Shown: in pieces, positions 1 to 6,791 of the stretch | Layout: every line of letters begins with the position of its first letter | Numbering within the stretch: the stretch's first letter is position 1 | NCBI GenBank assembly: GCA_903903935.1 | Contig: CAIVAX010000548.1 | Location: 1-6,791 of the forward strand | DNA: 6,791 bases | From: an uncultured Hyphomicrobiales bacterium | GTDB lineage: Bacteria; Pseudomonadota; Alphaproteobacteria; Rhizobiales; Beijerinckiaceae | Reading direction: 5' to 3' | The notes under the pieces: generated by a model | The model's database searches: none | The model's input: the letters and a program-made list of their open reading frames with translations, nothing else | What the model was told of the DNA's origin: nothing | Translations under genes and position numbers: made by a program

Positions 1-1135
1 GCACTTGATCGCCCGCCGCTTTGATGGACTCCCGGATCGCATCACGATTGGCCCAATAGGACTCAATGGTCATATGGATCTGCATGCGCTGCTGATCGGC
101 CAGAATGCGGGCCTGCGCTAATTTTTCTATCGCTTGCCGGGATTGAGCATAACCAACGCCAGCCTCATAAATCGGAACATTGAGCTGAGCCACCACTGAG
201 GCGCTGGTATTAAATTCCCGAGCGACCGCAGAATAATCCTGCGCCCGCGACAAAGTTCCCACCAGATTGAGCGTGGGGAGCAATTGTCCCTTGGCAATTT
301 GGCTGGAGAGCTCCGCAGCTTCGACTGAGAAATTAGCCGCCAATAAAAGCGGATGTTCTTTATCCGCCAGTTTGAGGCTTTCGGGCAAATTTTTTGGAAT
401 CAACCCGTCAATAGCCTTGGCGGGCGTCAATTGCTTGGGTGTCTCGCCAATCAATTGCCGATAGACCGCTTGGCTTCCCAACAGACTGGCCCGCGCAACA
501 GCCAGATCACCCCGCCCCTGCGCCAAAGCGCCCTGCGCTTGGGAGACATCGGTGCGGGACACTTCGCCGCGCTCAAGCCGGATTTGCGTGCTGGATAATT
601 GCAGCTCAAGCGCATCAACTGCATCGCTGCGCAACAAGACAATCGAGGAATCCCGCAGCACTTTCATATAGGCCGCAGCTGCCGAGGACAGCACACTGCC
701 CTCAGAATGACGCAATAATTGCTGCGACTGTTTGATCTGATATTCGGCTCGCTCAACGCCATTGAGATCACGAAAGCCGTTAAACAGATTCTGGTTGATG
801 ACCAGATTAACGCCGCCCGGATGCGTCTGCGAAGATTGCGAGGCAGAACCCAACGCTAAATGCTGGTTCAAAAAGCCCCAGTTACCTGTCGAATAGATAT
901 TGGGGCGAAAGCCGCCTTTGGCAGCAGGTAAGTTTTCATCTGTCGCGCGGACATCAGCTCTTTGTGCGTTCAATTCAGGACTTGTGCGATAGGCCTTGGC
1001 CAGAGCGCCACTCATCGTCTCGGCATGCGCAGAACTGACCAGAGTCAGGACGAGCGTCAACAGGCTCACAGCCAAGCCATAGGCTTGCATGAGTGGGGAA
1101 GGCTTAGCTGAAATCCGGCTCGCAGGATCGCTCAT
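1..1135 (-). CDS. TolC-family outer membrane channel protein of a type I secretion system (partial, C-terminus beyond left edge)
   Basis: This gene would encode the outer-membrane and periplasmic tunnel of the type I exporter whose other two parts lie just upstream. The frame is open from 1135 to the window edge, giving 378 residues. Family members are usually about 420-500 residues, so the last part is missing. Residues 1-38 look like a signal peptide: R7 and K11, a hydrophobic core at about 19-34, and an AHA cleavage site before E39. Two OEP-type repeats are visible: one starts near residue 43 (LAKAYRTSPELNAQRADVRA), the other near 254 (LKLADKEHPLLLAA). Each leads into a PNIYSTG or PTLNLVG strand. 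The helical motif GEVSRTDVSQAQ (190-201) is typical of TolC proteins. I chose ATG 1135 over the in-frame ATG 1090 because it supplies the positive signal-peptide n-region and has AGGGA seven bases upstream. Family assignment is firm; the exact start is less so. Confidence 0.9.
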   Translation of the reverse strand, partial: MSDPASRISAKPSPLMQAYGLAVSLLTLVLTLVSSAHAETMSGALAKAYRTSPELNAQRADVRATDENLPAAKGGFRPNIYSTGNWGFLNQHLALGSASQSSQTHPGGVNLVINQNLFNGFRDLNGVERAEYQIKQSQQLLRHSEGSVLSSAAAAYMKVLRDSSIVLLRSDAVDALELQLSSTQIRLERGEVSRTDVSQAQGALAQGRGDLAVARASLLGSQAVYRQLIGETPKQLTPAKAIDGLIPKNLPESLKLADKEHPLLLAANFSVEAAELSSQIAKGQLLPTLNLVGTLSRAQDYSAVAREFNTSASVVAQLNVPIYEAGVGYAQSRQAIEKLAQARILADQQRMQIHMTIESYWANRDAIRESIKAAGDQV

Positions 1136-1142
1136 GCTCTTG

Positions 1143-1147
1143 TCCCT
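1143..1147 (-). promoter_or_regulatory. Possible ribosome binding site for the TolC-family gene
   Basis: On the minus strand, AGGGA lies seven bases before the ATG at 1135. It is a weak Shine-Dalgarno match. The alternative ATG at 1090 has only a pyrimidine-rich stretch (CCTTCCCCACTC) in front of it, so this site favours the longer protein. Confidence 0.35.
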
Positions 1148-1235
1148 GCCGTTCAAGGCCCAAATATCCAACGCCACGCGTCCCCTATTATCCCTGCTAT
1201 CCCGCCCAATCAGACGCTCGATGGCTCAATCGGTT

Positions 1236-2534
1236 TCATTGCTCCGTAAAGGATTTACGCAGCGAGTTAGCTAAGGGCGAGATAAGATAATTTAAGGCAG
1301 TTCGCTCTCCAGCGGCAACGAGAATCTCAGCTGGCATGCCTGGGCGTACACGATTTTTATAAATCTCCGGCATTTCCGCCCGAGAGATAGAAATTATCCC
1401 CAGAAAATAGGGCTGCCTTGAGGCCTCATCGATCAAACGGTCACGCGAGACCGATTCCAAACGCCCCAACATGAGTGGGGCTTGGCGATCATGAAACGAG
1501 GGGAATTGGATCTCTGCCATCTGCCCCACTTTGATACTATCAATATCGGTGGGAGAGATTTGCGCCTGAATGATCAAAGGCTCATCATCGGGGACAATCT
1601 CCAGCAAAGGCTCGCCCGCGCGGACCACCTGACCGATGGTGAAGACTTTGAGATTTTGCACTGTGCCCGTGCGCGGGGCAAAAATATCGACGCGGCGCAG
1701 CACGTCATGAGCCACGCGAATGCGCTCTCTCAAATCAGAAATCTTCTGACGAATATCAAGCAGAGAGGACGCAGCATCTTCCTGGAATTTTTGGTTGAGC
1801 TGCTGGATCTGCAGTTTGATTTCTTCGGTTGTGCCGCGACCCTTCGCAGCCTCGGCAATCAGACGGCCAATATCACCCTGCAAACGCTCACGTTCGCGTT
1901 CAAGCGCAAAGACACGCTGGGCAGCGATCAGCTGACGCGCTTGCAATTCGCGCAGATTGATCAATTCGGTCTGCATGAATTCCAATTGTCTTTCGGCAGC
2001 CTGACGCTGAATCTCAATGCCCCCAATCTCGATGGTGATCTGCTTAATGCGCGCCTCGAGCACATTACTTTGATTATTCATGGATTGGCGCCGCTCTTGA
2101 AATTGAGCGGCTTCATCGCGCATCAGGGTCTGAAGTTGGAGCTTATCGCTAACATCGGCAAATTCTTTGGGCCATTCAATCTCATTGGCGAGACGGCGCT
2201 CGGCAACCAGTCGCGCCTCGATCGCCAAAGCGCTATTGAGCTGATTGCTTTGCAGATCATAATTGGCCTGCGCCTGGATTTTCTGAATGCGAAACAGCGT
2301 CTGACCTTCCTGAACGGAATCGCCTTCCTTAATCAGGATTTCATCGATAATGCCGCCTTCATAATGCTGCACAACCTTGCGATTGGTATCAACCGAGACA
2401 AAGCCCCCAGCGACGACAGCGCTGTCCAATTTGGCCACAGCCGCCCAACCACCCGCCACACCAAAGGTGAGGATGATGAGAGCATAGCCGCTGACCGCAG
2501 CCTTACGCCAATCGGAGGATGCTGACTTATTCAT
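1236..2534 (-). CDS. HlyD/PrtE-family type I secretion membrane fusion (periplasmic adaptor) protein
   Basis: This 432-residue protein should link the inner-membrane ABC exporter to the TolC channel across the periplasm. It has a short cytoplasmic N-terminus and one membrane segment at about 15-34. The first half of a lipoyl/barrel-sandwich domain follows (about 54-84, containing HYEGGIIDEILIKEGDSV). A long, charged, Gln/Glu/Arg-rich coiled-coil hairpin covers about 88-282. The second lipoyl half is at about 284-315 (IFAPRTGTVQNLKVFTIGQV), then a beta-barrel region. The C-terminus has RPGMPAEILVAAGERTALNY (397-416) followed by LISPL, the characteristic ending of PrtE/HlyD proteins. Length matches PrtE-type adaptors. 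The ATG at 2534 has AAAGG eight bases upstream. It lies 32 bases after the ABC gene and 100 bases before the TolC start, in the order expected for a prtDEF-like operon. The substrate cannot be read from the adaptor. Confidence 0.95.
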   Translation of the reverse strand: MNKSASSDWRKAAVSGYALIILTFGVAGGWAAVAKLDSAVVAGGFVSVDTNRKVVQHYEGGIIDEILIKEGDSVQEGQTLFRIQKIQAQANYDLQSNQLNSALAIEARLVAERRLANEIEWPKEFADVSDKLQLQTLMRDEAAQFQERRQSMNNQSNVLEARIKQITIEIGGIEIQRQAAERQLEFMQTELINLRELQARQLIAAQRVFALERERERLQGDIGRLIAEAAKGRGTTEEIKLQIQQLNQKFQEDAASSLLDIRQKISDLRERIRVAHDVLRRVDIFAPRTGTVQNLKVFTIGQVVRAGEPLLEIVPDDEPLIIQAQISPTDIDSIKVGQMAEIQFPSFHDRQAPLMLGRLESVSRDRLIDEASRQPYFLGIISISRAEMPEIYKNRVRPGMPAEILVAAGERTALNYLISPLANSLRKSFTEQ

Positions 2535-2542
2535 GAGAATAA

Positions 2543-2547
2543 CCTTT
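2543..2547 (-). promoter_or_regulatory. Ribosome binding site of the HlyD-family gene
   Basis: AAAGG on the minus strand sits eight bases before the ATG at 2534, inside the 32-base gap after the ABC gene's TGA. It is the best Shine-Dalgarno match in the operon and supports the chosen start and translation from a shared transcript. Confidence 0.6.
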
Positions 2548-2566
2548 GCTCATCAGCTTCGTTCAC

Positions 2567-4324
2567 TCAGCCCTGACGAATTGTTGAAGGATTCGTCTGT
2601 TCGGGCTGGCCCTGCACAACTCTTGGTGCAACAAGCTTGCCCAAAACTTCATCTCGCGGACCAAAGCTCTTCACTTGTCCATCAGCCAAGACAAGAATGC
2701 GATCAGCAACAGCCAGCGCATTAATCTTATGTGTAATGATGATCAGAGTGACGCCTTCCGCGCGCATGGCCTTGAGGGCTTCCAGCAAAGCCTCTTCGCC
2801 GGCCGAATCCAAACTGGCATTGGGTTCATCAAGAACAATCAAACTGGGCGTGCCATAAAGCGCACGGGCCAGACCAATGCGCTGACGCTGACCGCCGGAC
2901 AGGGACTGACCGCCATCACCGATCTGCGTATTATAGCCATCAGGCATTTGTTGGATCATGGCATGACAGCCCGCCAATGTGGCAGCTTTCAAAATGGCTT
3001 CTGAATCGATCTTCTGGAAGCGGGCGATATTTTCCGCAATCGAGCCGGAAAACAATTCCACATCCTGCGGCAGATAACCAATGTGCTGACCCAGTTTTTG
3101 TGGATCCCAATGATGCAAATCATTGCCATCCAAGCGAACTGCGCCACGCATCACCGGCCAGATCCCCATGAGGACACGCGCCAGACTGGATTTACCCGCT
3201 GCGCTGGGACCAATAATGCCAAGCAATTCACCTGGCGCCAGCGCAAAGTTTACGCCTTGCAACACAAAGTTTTTGGCGCCCGGCGCTGCTGCATAAAGAT
3301 CTTGCACGTGCAGAGCACCAGTGGGTTTGGGCAGATCCATGCGCTTGGGTGGCAGGCCCACCACTTGAAACAATTCGGACAGACGCCCATAGGCACTGCG
3401 CACAGCAACAAAGCCTTTCCAGCTCCCCACAGCAAGCTCGATGGGTTGCAGAGCGCGGCCAATAATAATCGAAGCCGCAATCATCGTGCCCGGTGATGTC
3501 TCGCGTTGAATGGCGAGATAAGCACCAACACCCAGAATCACGCTTTGCAAAAACATACGGAAGAACTTTGTACTGGCCAGCACAAGACCAGCGCGATCAC
3601 TTGCAATGGCTTGCGCATTGATCATCTGCGCATGATTGACACCCCACAGACCGCGCACGGCTGACAACATGCCCATGGCCTGGATGACATCGCTGTTGCG
3701 AAACATGGAACTGGCCGCTGTATTGGCCGTATTGGCGGCTTTGGAAGCCTCATTGAGTTGGGCCTTGGTGAGTTTTTCATTGAGCAAGGTCAATAGCAAA
3801 GTCACCACCGAGCCACCCAAAGCAATATAGCCAAACCAGGGATGCAAGAGGAAAGAGGCAAAGACGAAGACCGGAAACCAAGGCGCGTCGCATAAAGCAA
3901 TCAGGCCTGATCCAGTGAAGAATTCACGGACCGTATCCAAATCGCGCAAGCATTGAAAATACACATTGCCGCCGCGCATCATCCGACCCTGATGCACAGA
4001 GTCAAACACGCGATTGGCGAGCATTTTGTCAAAGCGCGCGCCCACACGCACAAAGACGCGCGAGCGAAAATTCTCGAGCAGTGCATAGACAAGGATCAAA
4101 GCGCCAGCCAGCACCGTCAAGCCGATGAGCGTGGTCACATTGCGGCTGGTGATGACGCGATCATAGATCTGCAACATATAGAGCGGACTGACAAACATCA
4201 GCAGATTGATGAAGAAACTGAAAATCGCCACCGTCGTGAAAGCGGGCAAAAGCCGGATCAAACCTGCTTTGACGCTGACAGTGGGTTCATCCTGTTCATT
4301 GAGATGGGATGGAGAGCTCGACAT
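2567..4324 (-). CDS. PrtD-family type I secretion ABC transporter, fused permease and ATPase
   Basis: This 585-residue protein is the inner-membrane engine of the exporter; it should work as a dimer, using ATP to push an unfolded protein into the HlyD/TolC conduit. The membrane domain covers about residues 25-300 (hydrophobic stretches near 25-51, 63-86, 149-183, 254-272, 279-295). It includes FFTGSGLIALCDAPWFPVFV (135-154), a stretch typical of PrtD. The ATPase domain has Walker A GPSAAGKS (372-379), Q-loop Q420, signature LSGGQ (475-479), Walker B with D499-E500, D-loop SLD and switch H532, so it looks active. Only about 25 residues precede the first membrane segment: there is no C39 peptidase or C39-like domain. 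That fits PrtD rather than bacteriocin exporters or HlyB. The frame stays open to a GTG at 4390. I prefer ATG 4324, because it has an upstream AGG, gives the normal length, and the 22-residue extension resembles nothing in the family. Confidence 0.95.
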   Translation of the reverse strand: MSSSPSHLNEQDEPTVSVKAGLIRLLPAFTTVAIFSFFINLLMFVSPLYMLQIYDRVITSRNVTTLIGLTVLAGALILVYALLENFRSRVFVRVGARFDKMLANRVFDSVHQGRMMRGGNVYFQCLRDLDTVREFFTGSGLIALCDAPWFPVFVFASFLLHPWFGYIALGGSVVTLLLTLLNEKLTKAQLNEASKAANTANTAASSMFRNSDVIQAMGMLSAVRGLWGVNHAQMINAQAIASDRAGLVLASTKFFRMFLQSVILGVGAYLAIQRETSPGTMIAASIIIGRALQPIELAVGSWKGFVAVRSAYGRLSELFQVVGLPPKRMDLPKPTGALHVQDLYAAAPGAKNFVLQGVNFALAPGELLGIIGPSAAGKSSLARVLMGIWPVMRGAVRLDGNDLHHWDPQKLGQHIGYLPQDVELFSGSIAENIARFQKIDSEAILKAATLAGCHAMIQQMPDGYNTQIGDGGQSLSGGQRQRIGLARALYGTPSLIVLDEPNASLDSAGEEALLEALKAMRAEGVTLIIITHKINALAVADRILVLADGQVKSFGPRDEVLGKLVAPRVVQGQPEQTNPSTIRQG

Positions 4325-4679
4325 GCTGCAAGACCTAATTGGAACCGGACGAACCAAAATGAGAGAAAGCCTAATGTGGGCCAGTATCACTTAAGACAAT
4401 CAACCCGCACCATCTCAGATATGTGCGACGCAGAGTGTCGGCACAAGACTTAAAACGACCAAACTGGGTCAGACAATCTTAACGATGAGTCTGAATTCAA
4501 ATAGAGAGGCTAACTTTTGTTTACAAGGGTGAACAAGATAAAACAAGCATTTAACCATAAAAGCCCCCAGCCCTGTTGCCGCCAGCCAAATGTGCTTTCC
4601 TGCATATCTACTAATCCAATTTCCCAAAAGCCAAATCTTCTACTATATCGTAAAACTTCATAACGAGCCCCCTGACCGC
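4325..4679. other. Divergent intergenic control region between the secretion operon and the glycosyltransferase gene
   Basis: These 355 bases hold no convincing gene and must contain the promoters of both flanking genes. The stretch from about 4440 to 4660 is visibly AT-richer than the coding DNA around it. Minus-strand promoter-like pairs, each with a 17-base spacer, are TTGTAA (4518-4523) with TATTTG (4495-4500), and TTGTGC (4441-4446) with CATATC (4418-4423). Each is an imperfect match. On the plus strand TACTATATC (4641-4649) resembles a -10 element about 30 bases before ATG 4680, but I see no good -35. A 6-base inverted repeat TCAGAC/GTCTGA (4469-4474 and 4489-4494) could be an operator half-site pair. 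It overlaps a GAGTC, which is a GANTC site of the kind methylated by CcrM in alphaproteobacteria. The 8-mer AGACAATC occurs twice (4394, 4471). None of these is strong alone. Confidence 0.5.
4334..4336 (-). promoter_or_regulatory. Weak ribosome binding site deciding the ABC gene start
   Basis: AGG (within TTAGGT on the minus strand) lies nine bases before the ATG at 4324. No purine-rich site precedes the alternative in-frame GTG at 4390, whose upstream bases are TTGATTGTCTTAA. The motif is short, so this supports rather than proves the start. Confidence 0.35.
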
Positions 4680-6197
4680 ATGCCCCCCCTAGTCCAAAGG
4701 CTGACCAGCCTGTCGAATGGCACAACCATATTGGCGCTCGCCATCGCGAACGCACTTATTTGGCTTGTCCTACCCCTCACTCTGGAGAGCGGCTTGCGGC
4801 TGGATGTGGCAGAAGCCGTCGCCTTCGGGCCGGAGTTTCTCCTCACCTATCCCAAACACCCCCCCCTGTCCTTTTGGCTGACGGCACTGGCCAGCGAAAC
4901 CGGACCACTCCGCTATCTTATTGTTTCTGCTTTAGGTCCTTTATTTGCCAGCCTTGCCCATTATAGTCTGGCGCGGCTGGCTGTGCGGATGTTCTCGCCC
5001 CAGGCGGGCCTTTTGGTCATGCTTTTGGGCGTCACCTCGTCCTTTGCCACTTATCTGGCCATTCAGTTTAATCATAATGTCGCGCTCATGCCCTTTTGGG
5101 CGCTGACCATTGGGCTGGCCTATGCGGCTTTTGAAACCAACCGCCTGCGCGATTGGGCCCTTCTGGGGCTGATCGTAGGATTGGGTGTCTGGGCCAAATA
5201 TGCCATCGCCCTGCTCTGCCTGCCGCTGCTGCTGGCCTTTGTCATTGTGCCGCACTGGCGCGCCCATTTGCGCAGCTTTGGGCCCTATCTGAGTTTCATC
5301 CTCTTTGTGATGATCACCGCGCCGCATTTTGTCGCGGCGTTCAAACAGGGCGGCGGCACCTTCGCTTATGCGGTGCGCGTCTATAATGATAATTTCATGA
5401 TGCGCCTGCAAAGCGCTTTGCTGATCACTTATGTGACTGTGCTCGCCAATCTGCTCATCATGCTCATTGTCGGCTGGGGGCTTGGCTTTCGCGCCATGCT
5501 CTCCTCGGCTCGCGCGCTCGTGACTGCTGCGATCAATAGCGAGCGATTGGCAATCTACACCACTCTGGTCGCCTTTGGCCCCGTGCTCATCATCTTTTAC
5601 GCCGCTTTCTTTGGCGTGCGCTCGCGCGCTTTATGGATTACGCCAATCTCGCTGGGTTTTATTCTCTTCTGGGCGCATGTCTATTGGCTGGCCCTCACTA
5701 CGCCCCAAGCTGCAGAGCTGAAATTAAACCGCCTCTATTCGGGCGCTGCCGCTATTTTCTCCTTGCACATTCTCTCTTATCTTTTGGTGCGATTGGTGCT
5801 GCCCGTGCAGACAGATGTGCGATATCCCGAGATCGATGCCCGCCGTCTGACCCAATTGGCGCAGAATTATTGGCGCGAACATAATGACAGACCACTGCGC
5901 AATCTCATCATTCTGGGCAATCAACGCTCCTTGCAAGCGGTTGGCACCATTGCGTTCAATTTGGATCGCCATGTGCTGGTGCGCTATGTGCAATCCCTGC
6001 CCTATGTAAGCAAAAACACACTCAACAGATTCCGCCGCGATGGCGCCTTGGTTGTTGCGGTCAAACGTCCCAATGATGAGATTAATCTGGATCAGGATTT
6101 GGGCCCACTCACCCTCTCGCACCTTATGAGCCAGACCATTCCCCATACGCGCGGCCATGATCCGCAAACGCAGGCCATTTTTGGCACAGCACGCTGA
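4680..6197 (+). CDS. GT39/PMT_2-like membrane glycosyltransferase (GT-C fold)
   Basis: This gene encodes a 505-residue, highly hydrophobic protein with roughly ten or eleven membrane segments (first at about 13-33, last at about 355-374). A hydrophilic C-terminal part of about 130 residues follows. The loop after the first segment has LRLDVAEA (D42, E45) and then YPKHPPLSFWL around 57-67. These acidic residues plus KHPPL are typical of GT39/PMT_2 proteins related to ArnT and protein O-mannosyltransferases. In that family the loop acidic residue is catalytic and sugar comes from a polyprenyl-phosphate donor on the periplasmic side. WAKYAI (171-176) is another family-like stretch. Donor and acceptor cannot be read from the sequence. 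The frame stays open to an ATG at 4590. I prefer ATG 4680, because the extra 30 residues lie in the AT-rich control region and have unusual codons (CTA, AAA, TAT). Neither start has a clear Shine-Dalgarno. The gene is divergent from the secretion operon and converges on the integrase. Confidence 0.85.
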   Translation: MPPLVQRLTSLSNGTTILALAIANALIWLVLPLTLESGLRLDVAEAVAFGPEFLLTYPKHPPLSFWLTALASETGPLRYLIVSALGPLFASLAHYSLARLAVRMFSPQAGLLVMLLGVTSSFATYLAIQFNHNVALMPFWALTIGLAYAAFETNRLRDWALLGLIVGLGVWAKYAIALLCLPLLLAFVIVPHWRAHLRSFGPYLSFILFVMITAPHFVAAFKQGGGTFAYAVRVYNDNFMMRLQSALLITYVTVLANLLIMLIVGWGLGFRAMLSSARALVTAAINSERLAIYTTLVAFGPVLIIFYAAFFGVRSRALWITPISLGFILFWAHVYWLALTTPQAAELKLNRLYSGAAAIFSLHILSYLLVRLVLPVQTDVRYPEIDARRLTQLAQNYWREHNDRPLRNLIILGNQRSLQAVGTIAFNLDRHVLVRYVQSLPYVSKNTLNRFRRDGALVVAVKRPNDEINLDQDLGPLTLSHLMSQTIPHTRGHDPQTQAIFGTAR

Positions 6198-6216
6198 GCA
6201 TAGTCAGGCGCTCAGC
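6193..6216. terminator. Possible stem-loop between the converging glycosyltransferase and integrase genes
   Basis: GCTGAGC (6193-6199) and GCTCAGC (6210-6216) form a perfect 7-base inverted repeat with a 10-base loop. The left arm overlaps the glycosyltransferase TGA. The location between two converging genes suits a bidirectional terminator. There is no T-run on either side, so an intrinsic terminator is not well supported. Confidence 0.25.
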
Positions 6217-6222
6217 CCCGTC

Positions 6223-6791
6223 TTAGAACTTCTCACCCAGATCGGAGAGAGCATTTCCCACCGTCAGCGTGACGGCATCAGCCGCATCAATCAATGTTGC
6301 TTGCGAGAGATGCGAATAGCGTTGCGTGGTGGATATTTGCGTATGCCCGAGAATCTTTTGCACTTCATAGATCGAGCGCCCGGCATTGATCAGGAAAGAG
6401 GCGAAGGAATGGCGCAGATCATGAATGCGCACATCGGCAAGACCAACGGAAGTGCGCGCCGTATTCCACGCCTGAAAGACCGACACAAAGGGCCGCAATG
6501 TTTTGGGATTGGGCAGATAATAGGGGCAACCTTCAAACCGCGGTACGCTCTCAATTAACTCAAACGCCGCTTTCGACAAAGGCACGTGGCGCGCGCGGCC
6601 TGATTTAGTTTTTGGAATGCGCCAATCGCGCCGCGCCAGATCAAAATCGGCCCAGCATGCATCCAAGACCTCGCGCTTTCGAGCGCCCGTCAAAATCAGC
6701 ATGGAAATGATAAAGCGCAATTGCTGATTGGGGCTTTCCACCACTGCGTGATAGAGTCGCCCCGTTTCCTCGGTGCTGAGATAGCGCTCGC
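6223..6791 (-). CDS. Tyrosine recombinase/phage-type integrase, catalytic domain (partial, N-terminus beyond right edge)
   Basis: This is a site-specific DNA recombinase of the lambda-integrase family, which cuts and rejoins DNA through a tyrosine. The frame is open to the window edge and gives the C-terminal 188 residues. The N-terminal DNA-binding (SAM-like core-binding) domain is outside. The fragment begins ERYLSTEETGRLYHA, the usual start of the catalytic domain, so the GTG codons near 6744 are internal rather than the start. All catalytic residues are present (fragment numbering): Arg I in TGARKREVL (R37), Lys in KTKSGRARHVPL (K62), HDLRH (H123, R126), LGH (H149) and the nucleophile in QRYSH (Y158). 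About 30 residues follow the tyrosine. The protein therefore looks functional in this part. Phage, island and chromosomal integrases share these motifs, so the element type cannot be decided. It ends 25 bases from the glycosyltransferase stop. Confidence 0.92.
   Translation of the reverse strand, partial: ERYLSTEETGRLYHAVVESPNQQLRFIISMLILTGARKREVLDACWADFDLARRDWRIPKTKSGRARHVPLSKAAFELIESVPRFEGCPYYLPNPKTLRPFVSVFQAWNTARTSVGLADVRIHDLRHSFASFLINAGRSIYEVQKILGHTQISTTQRYSHLSQATLIDAADAVTLTVGNALSDLGEKF

Noticed and set aside
1482..2525. A 347-codon plus-strand open frame lying opposite the HlyD-family gene
   Set aside because: It is the antisense shadow of a well-recognised coding sequence, covers its interior almost exactly, and its translation resembles no family.
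3953..4453. A 166-codon plus-strand open frame opposite the ABC gene start and intergenic region
   Set aside because: It is mostly antisense to the conserved membrane domain of the ABC transporter. The translation is rich in His, Gln and Lys without any domain, so it is a shadow.
2397..4572. A shared 12-mer AAAGCCCCCAGC near 2400 and near 4560
   Set aside because: A 12-base match between two places in nearly 7 kb on either strand is expected by chance. One copy is inside the HlyD-family coding sequence.
4510..4755. An 81-codon minus-strand open frame reaching into the divergent intergenic region
   Set aside because: Most of it lies opposite the start of the glycosyltransferase gene. The Trp/Gly/Arg-rich translation looks like an out-of-frame product.
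4941..5411. A 156-codon minus-strand open frame within the glycosyltransferase gene
   Set aside because: It is antisense to conserved membrane segments. Its charged, Gln/Gly/His-rich composition is what reverse reading of hydrophobic codons produces.
1..6791. CRISPR arrays, insertion-sequence ends, tRNA or riboswitch
   Set aside because: I saw no regularly spaced repeats, no terminal inverted repeats flanking a transposase, and no cloverleaf-like or known riboswitch sequence. Reading by eye could miss weak structured RNAs.

Overview
This window most likely comes from an alphaproteobacterium, probably of the Hyphomicrobiales/Rhizobiales type. The evidence is protein-level resemblance: a GT39-like membrane protein with the KHPPL loop common in that group, and a PrtD-type exporter. 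No rRNA or tRNA is present to confirm the taxonomy. By eye the base composition is moderately GC-rich, with one clearly AT-richer stretch at about 4440-4660.

The left two thirds (1-4324) are one minus-strand operon encoding a type I secretion system. Read in the direction of transcription it has three genes. The first is a PrtD-family ABC permease/ATPase (4324-2567). The second is a PrtE/HlyD-family membrane fusion protein (2534-1236). The third is a TolC-family outer-membrane channel protein (from 1135, running off the left edge). Together these form a continuous ATP-driven channel from cytoplasm to outside, in the same gene order as the prtDEF protease exporters. No secreted substrate (RTX repeats or similar) is encoded in the window.

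A divergent intergenic region (4325-4679) separates the operon from a plus-strand gene (start probably 4680, end 6197). That gene encodes a multi-spanning GT-C fold, GT39/PMT_2-like glycosyltransferase, which would transfer sugar from a lipid carrier on the periplasmic side of the membrane. At the right edge, converging on it after 25 bases, is the catalytic part of a tyrosine recombinase (6223 to beyond 6791) with all catalytic residues intact. It may mark the edge of a mobile or integrated region, but no attachment site or tRNA is visible.

All genes belong to known families and I see no clear evidence of an undescribed system. The points most worth a second look are the missing substrate of the exporter, the divergent control region, start-site choices, and the integrase at the border.
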